From Cytospora piceicola (taxonomy: Eukaryota > Ascomycota > Sordariomycetes > Diaporthales > Cytosporaceae), in contig JALQBC010000002.1 in the NCBI GenBank assembly GCA_023375675.1, positions 620,001 through 684,000 of the forward strand: a stretch of DNA of 64,000 nucleotides, in the 5' to 3' direction. Below the pieces are notes generated by a model, which had not been told where the DNA came from, searched no databases, and was given only the letters and a program-made list of their open reading frames with translations. The position numbers and the translations under genes were made by a program. Below, piece after piece: positions 1 to 12,900 of the stretch (its first letter is position 1; each line of letters opens with the position of its first letter).

Positions 1-832
1 CCAGGCATATCTCGACCATCAGTGCCTGGTGGTAGGCACCCTTGCTTCTGTTCTGCTTCATTTCCCATTCCAGATACTCCAGCATGACAGCCTTTTCCTC
101 GTCAATGTTCCCTTGGGAGCGCGCCCTGTCCATCTTGATTTCGAATGTTTCGCGGTCGTCCCAGATTTTTCTAACCTCGTTGGAGTTGCTCGTGATATCT
201 AGCATTGTGGTCTCGTATTCGGCCTTGTTGTACTCGGAGAGGAAAGTGGAAAACATCTGGGAAGTCTCGTCCCACGTCTTGTGGGGTGTCTGTAATCGGT
301 TTTTGAAAAGGTGAGTGATGCGTTGGACGCCTTGGTTAGTACGTGTCCTGGACAGCAGCTCCATCTCTAAAGCAACCCATCTATTCCACAGCTCGTGGCT
401 GTCACTCAGGCGATATCTGGTTGCTTCATAGCCTTGCTGCCACAAAGACAGGGCAGCGTCGAGGGAAAACACCTCGCGACCCATCATCTTCTCGTCATGC
501 GACAAGCCATGACTGCTAGTCGTATAAGAGCTACAATCGACATAAAGACCCCAGAAATACTCGCAGTATGCGATCCATATTCTGATGCCTCCGTATTCTG
601 CGTTGACGGCCTGTTTGTAGCGCTCGAGGATATCGATGCGGTTGGAGATGTCTCTCGCCTTGATGCGCCCGTCCTCCTCGATGAGGGCCAGCCAGGCGTC
701 TTCGCCGACAGGCGGCGTATGAGAGCTGTTGGACATTGTGGGGCGGTCGCAATTCGATTGCGGCGAGTAGTTGCGGACCGGGTCGGACTGCCGGTGAGCT
801 GGAGCCCGGTCGCGACGTGTCAAAGAAGACAT
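1..832 (-). CDS. PRP24: HAT-repeat splicing factor, Prp24/SART3-like (5' part, runs off left edge)
   Basis: The minus frame from the ATG at 832 is open to the window edge (277 codons, no intron). The product has repeated Trp/Tyr-rich half-a-TPR (HAT) units, for example around DAWLALIEEDG, RIWIAYCEYFWGLY, HELWNRWVALE and YLEWEMKQN. This arrangement matches the N-terminal HAT domain that filamentous fungi carry in front of the RRMs of the U4/U6 snRNA-annealing factor Prp24 (human SART3); yeast Prp24 lacks it. The expected role is recycling of U4/U6 snRNP in the nucleus. The RRM region would lie left of position 1 and cannot be checked. A second in-frame ATG at 736, just before the HAT region, is an alternative start. 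Another HAT protein (Prp39, Rna14) is possible but matches the remembered family pattern less well. Confidence 0.75.
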   Translation of the reverse strand, partial: MSSLTRRDRAPAHRQSDPVRNYSPQSNCDRPTMSNSSHTPPVGEDAWLALIEEDGRIKARDISNRIDILERYKQAVNAEYGGIRIWIAYCEYFWGLYVDCSSYTTSSHGLSHDEKMMGREVFSLDAALSLWQQGYEATRYRLSDSHELWNRWVALEMELLSRTRTNQGVQRITHLFKNRLQTPHKTWDETSQMFSTFLSEYNKAEYETTMLDITSNSNEVRKIWDDRETFEIKMDRARSQGNIDEEKAVMLEYLEWEMKQNRSKGAYHQALMVEICL

Positions 833-3800
833 GAGAAGGGCGATTTCGGAGGGATTCTCCTTTTCTCCTTTCTCTTTTGTTGCAGTTTTGAGTAAACCTC
901 AAGAGCCCTGCGCGGGGCGAAGAAGAGACGTGTATTCTCTATCTTCTTCTGTTCTCAGTCCACTAGCGCCGGCGTCGGTGGCTGCGGTTGGTGTTGCGGA
1001 AGTAGTTGCGGTTCCGGTTGTGTCGTGTTCGTAGTAGCGCGTCGGGCGGCCAATCTTCCTCCTCGTCCACGTCACGAAAGAAAAACAGAGATGGTGGTGG
1101 CTGAGGCAATCGCACCATCTGAGAATGAAGGGAATGGTACGATCTGGAATGGAACCAACAGAAACAGAGGAAAAGGTGGATGCGCAGCACAAGCACGAGA
1201 GGACATGAAAAAAAATTCAGAAAAACTCGAATCGAGGTGCTCGGTTGTGTCGTGCAGTTCAGAGCGCGAAAGTGGTTCTTTGACTGACGGAGACGGAGAC
1301 GAGACGGAGACGTGGAGGGAAGGGTCAAGTCGGGAAAAGGCACAAGGGTCCCACCTTCCACCCTCGTTGCAAGATCCCCAGTATTAATATCCCGCTAAGG
1401 TAAGCACGTCGCACGGCTGACAGTACCTGGGTACATCGGTACATCAGTGCGCGGGCAGCGGGTACGCGCTACCCATGGCGGCTTGGTCTCAGCTGCTCTC
1501 AGTCAGCCCTTTTCTCCCCTCACAGCAGCAGACATCTGGAACACAGCAACTATCTCCTTAGCAATCTTGGAGATGCTTACTTACCTATCTAAGGTACTTG
1601 CTACCTTGAGGTATTGATTGAGACCTCAAACAACTTATGTGTTTCTGGATTGCCCTGCACCACACTGACTGCATTGAACCCTGCATGCAACATATTCTTC
1701 ATCATCGACTGTTTTCCTTTCCATCCCTTCCAGAGGAGAGAAGAAGACGGGAGGCGGACGGAAACAAAACGGGACGAGGTGTGCCCCTTGCTGCTGGAAG
1801 CTGTTGCCTGTTGCCTGAAAGCGGGTTGTTGACTCGTGGGGGAGGAACAGGACCAGGTGCACACGAACGGCGATCTCGAACGGCCTCTAAACTCTAATCC
1901 TCAGTGTCCCAGGGCTTCGGACAATACCGAGGGTAAAGGTCAGGATGTGATCTTCAGATATCCTCTGTTCACAACACCTGGAAAAGATCCATCGGGTTTT
2001 GGGGGGGTTCATCCATTGATATCACTGATATCCTAGGTTGGCAGTGCTGGGTGGGAGATTGAGAGACAGCAAGGCTGTCCATTGCTGCTCCGAGTCAATC
2101 AAGCCAATCACGTCAATGAGGATTAACTGGTCCCCTGCTGCAGTCACCGTTACGTCATGTATCAAAGTCGATTTACTAGTTAACCTACGTAGTATTTACT
2201 GTGGTAAATCCTTTTTCTCTTCCCCACTGAACTTCGCTCCCCTCTCCCTAGAAGCGGCAGGCACTCGGCCCTCCAAAAACCAACTGGGCACATCCAGCCA
2301 AAGAGGAACATGGTCTTCACGCTTCTAGACCCTGCTGATCTCCCCAATGTCGCATCCTTTCCTCTTACTTTTTATCATCATTACTGTATATTCTCTCAAC
2401 GACCAGCGGGTAGCCACTTCTATATAGTATGTACTTTACCGAGCCATACCGCCAGCTCACTGCCGGCCGGCATTCTGATCGACTGTGGGCTGATACAGGC
2501 ACCATCACCCTGCATTCCGCAACCACCCACACACTGCCGTCCTCCTTTCCATTCTTTTTTATTTCCGTAGTTGCTCTTGGCACGCCCAAGTGATACCGTA
2601 AAATGTGCCGACGTAACCGGAGACCATCTTCAGAGTGTCCATGTGACCTGTACCAGGAGCATCTTTTCCGGAATGCATGGGAAACACTTCAAGCCATTGG
2701 CCATGATGCACTCGAGGAGAGAAGCAAAGTTATCAACAGCCATTCTCCTTTCATCCATCACGTGTTACAACGGCTTCTGGGCCTGGCTATTTTAGCTACT
2801 GCTCGGATAACCGGGCTCTCGGCTCGTCCGACATTCTCAATCTAATCGACCATCAGGATGGAGGTTGAAATGGAGAAACGGAACAAACCCGACACGACAC
2901 TGGATTTTAGTCCAAGAAGCTTATTACGGCATGACGTGGTTTTGCATGGCCTCGGCAGCTCGGCCGGCCGGTCACGACAACGCCCAAAATGCTACCTACC
3001 TACCGTCTACCTGGGCAATGCCATCCAAAGCGCCCAGCCATGTGACGATTTACAGTTGATCGCCGTTTCACACATGTAGATAGTAATGATCCCATCAACA
3101 AGCGCGCTTCGACTCAACGTGTTCCAGCTTCATATGAGCCAATGCATATTATCCTCCCGTGATTACTGGTTCTCGATATCAATACCGTTGATCGAACGCT
3201 CCAGATCTCAGGCCCCAGGCAAGGGTCGATTTTCAGGAGACCGCCCCTTTTGCACAGTACAACCAGATACCCGCAATAAGTACTCAGTAGCTCTGTCTTG
3301 ATGACAATCTGGACCCTTCAAGGCTCCATACCGGTAGAATCTCGGGAAATATCCAATGATGCTCACTATGAATCCACTCAGCTGCCCAGTTCGGCGACGG
3401 AAATACGTTGCCTCGGTATGCCGGCATAGGTCAATACTGTATTTCCATTTTCTTCGGGATATTCACAAGCCCTCAACTCTGCAAGGGTACCTTGCTAGAC
3501 TAAACTACCACAGCCATGCGTCGTCGATCTCACCCCAATTCGCTGCGCGCAAACATCTCATACTCCGCGAGTCCGTACGCTGCTCTAGGCCTCTGCCCCG
3601 TGTCATCTCCGTGGAGCTGCTGAGACAAAGCTCTGCTCCTATTCTGTACATATTTATTGTTACCCGTCCGTAGGCCAACGCTAGGGGGAAGTCGAGGCGC
3701 TGAGAAATTTAATTCTATAACTAAACGCCATGAGGAAGGCTTGATTTGACAAAACGACGCATGTGTTCAATCAGCATGTGCATTGATCGGTCTCCCCCCC

Positions 3801-5608
3801 CCTATAAACCCAACTGAAGGCACGGGACTGGAACCCTAACCCTAACAACGTCCAGCCTGAAATAGTTGAGCGGTCACTCACAATTTCAGGACGCCTGCGT
3901 GGCTCATTGGTGCCATGCGAAACACTTATATTGCCCGAGACTTCTGATTTTGAAATCAGCATCGTTGTCAGGAAACAGACCGCAGTCGTGGAGGTGGTCG
4001 TCTTGCGAGGATCACCCAAGGCAAGATAAAACTCCGTGTAGCTTTGTATACCCTCGAAATATGGTGACATCCATTCCGTTCCTTATACAGTTGCCAAAAT
4101 AAATATGCATTTCCAACGTCTTGAATTTGCTCGATTGCGAGATGCGGTAGTAGGTATAGGAATGGTGCAGAGCCCTGGAGGGGCCGGGACGGTCATGTAA
4201 TTTCGAGATTCTGTATCGATCCGGGCCCTGCCTGCACAATTTGCCTCTTGCTCGCTATGCAATTTTTCTCACTTATACAAATAAGGGACAATTATTACCA
4301 TAACTATCAACTCATCGGCTGGGAAAAAAAACGAGTAGTCCGTTTGGCAGGTCTTTTCCAGGGGGGGGGGTCGACCACCGCTCGGGCACGAGCCTGCCCA
4401 GGTGTTTTAAACATGCCAGTAACCATACCCAGTCTGGGTTGACATTATCTTGAAAAGGGTGGTGAGAATGGTGCAGAGAGGCAGCTTTCAAGGTTGGGAA
4501 GGGGGTAAATGGTGATCATGCTTACCAAGTCCAGGGGGACATTGATGCTCGAGGCATCAAGGGGAACATTGAAGCCTCTGCGAGTTAGCAATTCATAAGG
4601 AGTTGTCGATAAGGGACAATAGACAATGCAGAGTATGAACACAGACAATAGCAAAGATCAAATCTAGCTGTGACAAGGAGGGATACATGGCCCTTATTTT
4701 TACACGATATGAAGTGAGAAAGACAATTCAGAGGGGCGGAGCCCTCAGCTATAAGTACCTAAATAGCCAACTAGATTAAGCCTTTGTATTGAGGACGAAG
4801 ATTCGTACAGCTACTTCGTAATGATTGGTTTAAATTTACTAATGTTGAAGCCAGCAATAGTTGTATATGTGGAGCTGGTATTGCTGCAATTAAATTGATC
4901 GGAAAGAATTATGGCACCTACCAGGTACGAACTGGACTGCGCTTTGGCAACACTAGAGAAGCATCACTACGGTTTCGTCTTGCGGATGTGGTAAGACGGG
5001 ATGAGACCTCGGGCAGAGCTCGACGAGGATACAATCTGCATGGTAATGAAGGAGAGGATGGGCAGGAGGTGGATTTATTCTGTCCAAGCCATATTCTTCA
5101 TCGAGAGGTATACTGAGCGATAGATCGGGGCAGTCTCGCTGATAACTGCGGCACAACAGCATAGAGACGCAGGGCAAGTTGAGCGAAATGGGGCAATAAT
5201 TTCAATACAGATTCCGGGAGCCAAATGAGATGTAGGATCAGAGAAGATGTTTACAACTGAGGTATGTGTACTTAGTGGGTGTCAAAAAGCCAAGTTGGCC
5301 CTCTCACGCGGGCATCACGGTAAAGGAGGACACCTGGAGGACATGTACTCTAATAGCTTTGAAGCCTACCTAGGTACTTAAACGAATCATCATTCCGTTC
5401 AGTAGTCGTGCAAAATTGCTTCGGTAAACGTATTCTGAAGTCCAACATGGCCATCATTCAGATGCCCAACCTTACATCTGTGCATACTCAGATAAAGAGA
5501 CTCCAAAAACATTAAATTAATCATAAGTAAATCGACTTCACGGATACCTATGGTTCTAGATTGCCACGTAAGATTGGAACCCACGGTAATAAAATCACAG
5601 GTTTATTC
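833..5608. other. gene-poor stretch, no supported gene
   Basis: These 4.8 kb separate the PRP24-like gene from LRA1. Positions 833 to about 1400 should contain the PRP24 promoter and leader. Many short ORFs (60-130 codons) occur on both strands, but none has a recognisable domain, a partner exon or a signal peptide. There are C-rich and G-rich homopolymer runs near 3795 and 4363, and one TACCTAGGTA palindrome at 5367. A frame at 2603-2845 has a somewhat protein-like composition but no start context or neighbour to support it. Confidence 0.5.
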
Positions 5609-6433
5609 TCACTGAAAGTTCACAAAAGCCCCACCATCGACCAATAGCTGTGCACCACTAACATAGCCACTCAACTCCTCACAAGCCAAGAACACCGCCG
5701 GCCCCGCCAAATCACTGGTCTTGCCCGTCCTCCCCAGCGGTATCCGCCCCTCCATATACGCCCTCTTCCCCTCATCCGCCAGGTCCTCATCGTTCAGCTG
5801 CGTGCGTATCGTCCCCGGCAGCAGCGCGTTGCACCGGACACCATACTTCCCCAGCGCGACCGCCGTGCTCTGCATGAGGCTCAGGATGCCCGCCTTGGTG
5901 GGCGTGTAGTGCGTCTGGCCCCCGCCCCCGACCAGCGCCGAGATGGACGAGATGCCGATGACGGAGCCCCCCGGGGGCGACTGGTGCAGGGCCATCTGGC
6001 GCGCCGCCGCCTGCACCACGTAGAAGGCGCCGTCGAGGTTCGTCCGCACCGTCTTGGAGTACAGGTCCGCCGGCAGGTCGAGGAACTCGGCGAAGGTGCA
6101 GATCCCCGCGTTCGAGACGCACACGTCCAGCCTCTGGGCCTGGAAGGTCTCCAGGGCGAAGGCGACGAGCTTGGTGCCAGTCGCCGGGTCCGTCACGTCG
6201 CCCGGCAGGTGCGCGAACGAGCCGACGGTCTGGCTGGGCTCGGAGGAGGATTTGAGTTGCTGGGCTTCCGAGATGAGGGAGTCGACATGGGGTTTGTCTT
6301 TCTCCAGGTCCAGGTGGTTCACGGCGACGTTACATCCTTGGCGTAGAAATTCCAGACAGATGGCCCGGCCAATGCCTGTCGTACCACCCGTTATTATGGC
6401 TGTTTTACCAGCGAGGAGGTTCTTGAGCGCCAT
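5609..6433 (-). CDS. LRA1: L-rhamnose 1-dehydrogenase (SDR family)
   Basis: A single-exon short-chain dehydrogenase of 274 aa. It carries the Rossmann motif TGGTTGIG near residue 16, the NAG-type motif SNAGI, the catalytic serine in GISSISAL, and YTPTK (YxxxK). The C-terminal half, with NALLPGT, YMEGRIPLGR and QLLVDGGAFVN, closely matches the fungal L-rhamnose-1-dehydrogenase described from Scheffersomyces stipitis. The enzyme oxidises L-rhamnose to L-rhamnono-lactone with NAD(P)+, the first step of the non-phosphorylated pathway; a cytosolic location is expected. The start at 6433 (MALKNLLAGK) matches the family; the frame stays open about 370 nt further upstream, but that extension is Pro/Arg-rich and unlike SDRs. 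LRA3 and a Zn2Cys6 regulator lie within 10 kb, supporting a rhamnose locus. Confidence 0.9.
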   Translation of the reverse strand: MALKNLLAGKTAIITGGTTGIGRAICLEFLRQGCNVAVNHLDLEKDKPHVDSLISEAQQLKSSSEPSQTVGSFAHLPGDVTDPATGTKLVAFALETFQAQRLDVCVSNAGICTFAEFLDLPADLYSKTVRTNLDGAFYVVQAAARQMALHQSPPGGSVIGISSISALVGGGGQTHYTPTKAGILSLMQSTAVALGKYGVRCNALLPGTIRTQLNDEDLADEGKRAYMEGRIPLGRTGKTSDLAGPAVFLACEELSGYVSGAQLLVDGGAFVNFQ

Positions 6434-7500
6434 GGCTTTGATAATTTGTTGATGGGCCGCTTGGGATCTAATCAGTGTGTTTTGTGGGGGAGATGAGTCC
6501 AGAGACGGGACTGTTGAGTGGGACTGTCGCGGATTCGTCCTGTAGCTCGAGGACTGCTGGACTATTGTGGAATGAAGTCGCAGAACCAGTACTCTGTATT
6601 TTCTCAAGGGAAGCTTGACTAGACAACAATTTCTGGTCGCGCGAATCTTTATGTTCTCGTGTCCGTCCACGGGTGGCCTCGTTCGTGGTGGTCGAAGCCG
6701 AATGTGGAGAACCCGTGTGTTAGTGTTTGGGGGGGGGTGGTTTGCAGGGTTAGATGCCAAGGGTTTGTTGGAGCTTCGGGCCATCTCTGACCGAACAACT
6801 GTCAAAGACCAGACATCTGGTGGAATTTTGACGATTGTAACAACAGGAGGCTCTCGGTTCTTGTGGGATCCACCCGGAATTGCAGGCTGAACTTTGCATA
6901 ACTAAGTGAGTAAACAAAGGTGCCGATGTGGATCGCGAAAGCTACCTAGGTACACTGCAACACCGGAATGGGGCTGGAATACTGGGTAATTTATGATGCC
7001 TGAATGCTTGGAGATGAAGAGTTTAGGTCATAAAGACTTCGCTATTCTATACTGGAGCTGTGGAAGCCCCCTAAGTAAGATTTGCTGATATGGGTCAGTG
7101 GCGCCCTGTTGTTTAGATGATGGGTTCCAAGGTTGCTGATAGTACCCTAAGTAGGTAATGCTGGACCGACGTTGTTGGGAAGGCACAGAACTGGGAGAGG
7201 AGGCCGCAAAAGGTGTACCTGTACCAATTATACTTTCCTGGGTCAATCCAAGCATTGCGACCAATGCGATAAAATACAGATGCAACGTCATTAGAGTGTT
7301 AGATATGAGATGTGTCCGTACCGTACTGTGCCAGCAGATAATCAAGTGGCCAAGTTGCAAGAGGCCGTGGCCGTGTAGGAACATCACGAGATCAAGGAAA
7401 AGTGAAAACGAGGGAGGAGGTAGAAAGGGACAAGTACCTCCATAACTGGGAAAAGGGGAGGAGAGAAACAAAACAAAAAAAGTAATTGTCGAAAACCGAA

Positions 7501-7619
7501 ACCGCAGACGGGAGTTGAACCCAACGCGTACTTCTCTCACGCTTTTACCCGCCCCTGACCTGCGTGACCACAATTGACCAGAAAGCTGGCCGAGCGTAGA
7601 ACCAACTCCGCCATGTGGC
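7501..7619 (-). tRNA. tRNA-like sequence, probably degraded
   Basis: Read on the minus strand, the block starts with an A-box-like TGGCGGAGTTGG. It ends with a B-box-like GGGTTCAACTCCC followed by a partial acceptor strand (5 of 6 possible pairs with the 5' end). A GCG/CGC D stem and a GCGT/ACGC hairpin resembling a class II variable arm are visible. I could not fold a convincing anticodon arm, and the acceptor stem has mismatches. A decayed or intron-containing tRNA is possible, and so is chance similarity. Confidence 0.25.
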
Positions 7620-8040
7620 TTTGTTGATGTGGGTTGGGCTTGTTTACTTATAACCGTGAGGTGCTGCCAGCTGGTGGTTCCTGGCGCCCCTCCCACAGGC
7701 CTTCGGTCCCAGGTCCCAGGTAGCTACCAGCTCCCTCCACCTCAACTGGCAGATATGCCCCAGATACATTCACAAGTGCTTATCAAGGGTACCTAGGTAG
7801 ACAGTGACATGTCACTAAGTCTAGGAAAAGAAGTTTCTTCTTCTTCTGGAGTAGAGCTCACTTAGTGTTCGCCCAAAATGAAGGGTACAATTTTAACGAC
7901 CCAGAAGAGCCCTGGAGAATGTACACTTCAAGGCGGAAATTTACCCCATCGGACGTTATTCGATACTGCAGGTCTTTTGCCCTTCTGCACTACAGTGGCT
8001 AGGTAGTAGCTCTTATTACAGTACCCTAGGTATCTTCCCT

Positions 8041-8277
8041 GTCCGCTTGCTGGAAGCGTGTATCGCTCGAGATGAGTATGTTCTACCTATGAAAGAAGAA
8101 GAAAAACTACCAGATATCGAGGACAAAAATGCGCAGTGGGAACTTGAAGAAGTCAATGACTATAATGAACTCGAAGGGGAACCATATTACCTTGTGAAAT
8201 GGAAAGGATGGCCCTCAGAAATACAATTCTTGGGTGCATGAAGATGATATGAACATCGAAAACTTGATGGCAAAGTA
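8041..8277 (+). pseudogene. chromodomain remnant with frameshift
   Basis: The frame around 8125-8220 encodes a chromodomain core with YYLVKWKGWPSE, the aromatic-cage strand typical of chromodomains. Right after it, one extra base near 8220 shifts the frame; in the next frame the expected continuation (YNSWVHEDDM, then NIENL) is visible up to a TAA near 8275. In fungi such isolated chromodomains often come from the integrase C-terminus of Ty3/Gypsy chromoviruses, but no reverse transcriptase or integrase core is visible nearby, so the origin is inferred. An intron does not explain the break, since there is no GT/AG pair. Confidence 0.6.
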
Positions 8278-9958
8278 AAGTAGTCAACCGAGTCTCGGCT
8301 TCTTCCCAGTTCACTCCTTTCCATGCTCGGGAGTATCACTGCACCATTCGCTGTGTTAGTAGATGGAGGATGGACCTCCACCTGCCTTTGGAGGCGGTGC
8401 GATCTCACACAATCCTTATCTCTTGCAATGCAGGCCATAGGAAGAAGCCTGGCCTGTGGTGATATTCCTGACGACTGTTACCTTGTGAAATTGGTCGCCG
8501 TCACGGATTCGGCCAGTGTACTTGTCCGGTTGGAACTGGCTGTAATGTTTCGGGACATCCTACTGCTGGGTCTCGTCGGATTTCTTACGACTTGGATCAG
8601 GTGAGCTTTCCGGATTGTCGGAAGTGAATTTGCGACCGTGCTCATCGATAAGTAATTGTCCGACGACTACTACGAGCTCATCCATTACTGCATCCCTGAT
8701 ATCCAATTCTGAGGGAGACCACAGTTTGCCAGCGCCAGAGTTGTCTGCACGCAACATTGATGGCGCGGGGAGCAGCGTTGCTGTTGACGGGCGTTCGTCG
8801 AATTTGAATGATCTGCTCAAGCTTGTATGGAATTCTGTGGAATCTGATAACTTGTAGGTCACAGTTGATGGCCGGGACATCATCTGCCAATTGAGAGGAT
8901 TCCATCTTGGGTGACCCTGGACAACGATCCTGCATGGGCAGTCAGCATTAAGATCGATCAAAGTGAAAGTGCTGGCATAACACTTACCAGACAACCTATG
9001 CTATGGTGAGATGTGAAGTCTGTATATTGAAAAAGCGATTGCAGAGGACTGGTGGGTTTTGAGGACGTTCAGTATAGGCTTCAGTGTTGCTGGTGATGAT
9101 CGATGGCGATGTTGACTGAGCGGCAGCGCGAATCTCGACTGTAAGCCCCTGCCAAGCAGTGGGCCAGCGGCAGCCGCAAATATTCGAAGCGAATCAAGCG
9201 CCTCTAGAACTATCATGAAGCTTCATAATGACAAAGTGGAAGGTGTTAAGCTTAACATCTGTGAGGACTAAACAAATGTGGTTGTTGGTAACCTAGGTAC
9301 CTTGGAATCTGAACGGCCGAATGTTTAGTAGGTGACTCGAAGGAAAAGTTGGCCAAACAGCAGGCGGGCCTTGTGCCAGGCAGAAGAACTGAGCTCTTCA
9401 GCAGGGAAGCACTGACTAGGTAGCCCAAGATACACTGCATAGGTACCTACCTAGGTAGGTATATTCAAGTGTAAAAGTAAGGATGGTCTTGTAGTGCGGT
9501 GAAAGGCAAAATGTGCACCACATAGGTACCTAGGTAACGTTTTGAGACCACGGCCAACCAGGTATTCAATGTGGTATTGGTATAACTAATCACCATCAGT
9601 TGGTATTAGACGGTGTGGTCAACACTTGCACAGCATCCAGGTTTACTATCTCTGATTCAACAAGCTCCAGCTTTCCCGCACACTTTCAGAACTGGTATAT
9701 ATGATCGTCGTAGGCTGAGAAATGCGGAGCAAGTATACGAACTTGGGTATCAGACCCCAGTATGATTGGGAAACATTCTAGGTATCGTGTATATGCCATG
9801 CGATTGCTGGAAGGTCAAACGCTATGCGCTCCTTCTAGATGAGGTTCAAAGTTGTCCCCGACGCCGAAAGCCCAGCATTATGAAACGACCCGACCCGTCA
9901 ATGCATTTGATCGTCAAAGTCATGATCCATTGCCCAACCCGTGGTTCTTCGTAATTCC

Positions 9959-12900
9959 TTAACTTATAAACTTAGCCCCCTCCTGCTTGAACAGCCAGTC
10001 TCGATTAGCATCCACCATGAAATCCGTGATATTGAACTCGTTGGAATTGCCGTTCCCGTTCCCATTTACGTGTCCATTGCCATTACCGTTAGCACCATCG
10101 CCAGCCGTTCCGTGCTGCCCACCCTCCCTATTCGCACCGTTATTGTTTTCCACACCCGCACCCACCTCCGCCGACGGACCACCAAACGGCAACCGCGGCA
10201 CGTTGAAGAAGTCAAAGACATCCAGGTACTCCAGCTCATTAGGCTGGGGCGTCTTCGCAGGCGTCACGCTGGGATACCTACTATCATTCCGTCCTCCACC
10301 ACCACCATACCCAGCGACCGGCAACGACGCAGAACCACTCGGGCCAGGCGTCCCGCCCCCGCCGTTGGCTGGTGCCGCCGGGTTGTTGACGTGCTTCGGC
10401 TGCCGGCTGATCAGGAAGTCCAGGTCGAAGGCGGTCCGTCTCATGTCCGCCAGTATCTTGACGCTCGAGGGCGTCGTCCCGCTCTCGCCGCCCATAGGGC
10501 CATGGCCCTCCGCCTCGCGGTACTCGTCCAGGACTCGCTGGAGGAGGTTGCAGTAGCGCGCCGCCACGGGCCAGTACCGCCCCATCTCCCGCAGGCAGTC
10601 AACAAAGAAGGGTAGCTGGGGCGAGAGCTTGTGCTCGACGGTGCTGCCGTGGACGAGGAGCAGGCGCGCTGCGACCCATAGAGTGAAAGCGAAGGGTGGT
10701 CCGAGTTTGGGGAGGAGGCCGTTGGTCGCCACGAATTCGCTGAGGGCTTGTATGTTCTCCACGGCGGCATGGCACCTCTGGCTGGCGCTGTATGATGGGT
10801 GGAAGATTGGCGACCTTGTGGTCGGATACGCGGCGGAGGAGTGCAGCCTGATGACAGCTGTGTGGTACGTAGCATGCAACATGACCCAGCCGCAGTTGAG
10901 CTGCTTCGCGCCGGGCTGGAACAACTTGGCCATGTTTCCGAACTCACCAGGCAGGCCGAACTTCCAGGACGTGAGGGTGTTGTCGAGCTCTTTGTAGCGC
11001 ATCTGCCACTGCTCGACGTCGGACAGGGCCGAGATATCGACCGGGTCCTTGAGGAACGTATGGATCTTGGAGAAAATCCCAAGGATCTCGATGTAGTAGG
11101 CAAATGCGCCCAAGTTCTGCGGATTGTCCATCTTGTATTCTGGTGACTCTCGGTTGTTCTGTTCGTGATGCGTATCGTATTGATGTGTGTCGCTGAACCA
11201 TCGCGTTTCCACTTTCTGATTCTTCACCCACAAGTCCTCCCGGCATGGCAAGGTGCGATCTATCTCGCGGTCGTTGAGGGCGAATTCGAAGGCTGTTGCT
11301 ATTGTTGCGTAGCGGTCGAGCAGGTATATCATCCAGAACAGTCTTCTCCGGCTTTCATCCTCGATGAAGTCCTTTGGCTCAGGCAAGATCATGGCCCGGA
11401 GAGTGTAGATGGATGTGAAATGTGGACTGACGGAGAAAGAGCTGGACTCAACAGCCAGACCGAGCTGAACAACTGAGCGGGTGATGAGTGCCATGATATT
11501 CCAGCCAGGGGGCCCGTTGCTATCGCCAACGAGGTCGAGGGCTAGAATGACAAGGGCTTGAAGAGACTTTACGGATGAGTTTTCCATGCCATATAGCAAG
11601 ACTCGTTGTTTTGATACGGCGTGATAATGCCGCCTCCTATCTTCGGTTAGTCTGGCATCTGTTGAGTACCTCAAAGTAGTAGCCACAATGGCGTGTAGTA
11701 GGATCTTGTCAGTCTCCTCGATCATCGACGGCCCAAATAGCGAGTCTAATGTCGTTTTTCGATACAATATTGGGCACCATGTGTTGATATGTTTGAAGTA
11801 GAGATCCACCAGAGCGTACAGAAGATCGTAGGGCGGTAGGTCCTGATCCGAAGATAGAGGCTGATTCTGCGAGTGTGACATGTTCATTGATGGGGATTGA
11901 AGTGATGCTCCAGGCGCGCCAGTGTTAGTGCCATAGTACTCCTGCGCTGCGATGCTGGGTATACCAGGCATTGACACTGACACTGATACTGATGACATGG
12001 CTGATATGTGACTGTGATTTGTTGGCGACACGCCAGCCATGCTGACAGGGGGTTGGAACCCATCGTTCATCCCTGGTGTTGGTGGTGGTATATTGAAATC
12101 CATGGACTGGCTCGTGGGAGGATACGTGGACGGCTTCTGGAGAAACAATGCTGTCTCAGCTTGTGGAGTCCGAATAGAGTCCCTCCTGGGAAACATTGAG
12201 GCTTGGATATCGTGAGGCGTGCCATGGTCACTCGGCAGACTGGCGTTGCTCCCTCGTATACTTGAAGATCGGTTATGATAGGATATCATCGATAGTGGAG
12301 CGGGCGGTTGGTTCGCCGTCATGGTAGCATGCAGTAACTCGGAGTGGGTACGCAATACCTCCTCGAGCTTGTCGAGCCGCTTCTCAAGCTCACGGCCATA
12401 GCCGGCTCGCAGGCCAGGCTTCTTGCGTTCCTTGTATTCGCAGAGGGCGCCATTACGGCTGCACCAGCCACAAGAGGGCTGTCCACGATCGCATTTTACC
12501 TAATACCGTCGATCATGTCAGTGTGAGGCCGCTAAGTCTGTACACCTATGTACTACTCAACACAAGGGTCTTCGGAGGAAAATAGACGCGGAGTACCAGC
12601 AAGTCCAGGAGTAATAATGAAACAGTACCTTTCTCTGCTTACAAAGCTCGCACCTGGGAACGGGATTCTTGTCAGCGGCGTTCCTCTTTGGCATGGGATC
12701 GGAAGGATCCGCGGGTGGCAGCACCACCTCTATGCACTCATCCGTAGAGAGAGCTGGGGGTGTTTGAGAACATGGAGCCATTGGATATTCTGCATTGGGA
12801 GAAAGCGTATAGGAGGATGAAGGAAGGATAGTGATGTGACATGGTCTCCTGACGGGACAAAGGTTGAATTATGTGACCCGGCAAGCCGGAGAAGAGCCGG

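Larger units (their letters stand above)
6434..9958. other. gene-poor gap inside the rhamnose locus
   Basis: These 3.5 kb between LRA1 and the regulator hold no intact recognised gene. They contain a tRNA-like sequence (7501-7619), a chromodomain remnant (8041-8277) and TACCTAGGTA palindromes at 6944, 7790, 9448 and 9527. A minus-strand open frame at 8560-8994 contains an intron-like stretch (a GTAAGT donor next to 8994 and a TGCAG acceptor near 8932) and could be part of an unrecognised gene; I could not join it to a start codon without a stop. No lactonase (LRA2) or aldolase (LRA4) sequence was seen. Confidence 0.45.

Noticed and set aside
3834..3846. CCCTAA-like telomeric repeat (also near 38472)
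   Set aside because: Only about two units each; too short to indicate a telomere or a fusion point.
7028..7696. 222-codon minus ORF
   Set aside because: Ser/Pro/Phe-rich with no family resemblance; it runs through the tRNA-like sequence and has no supporting start context.
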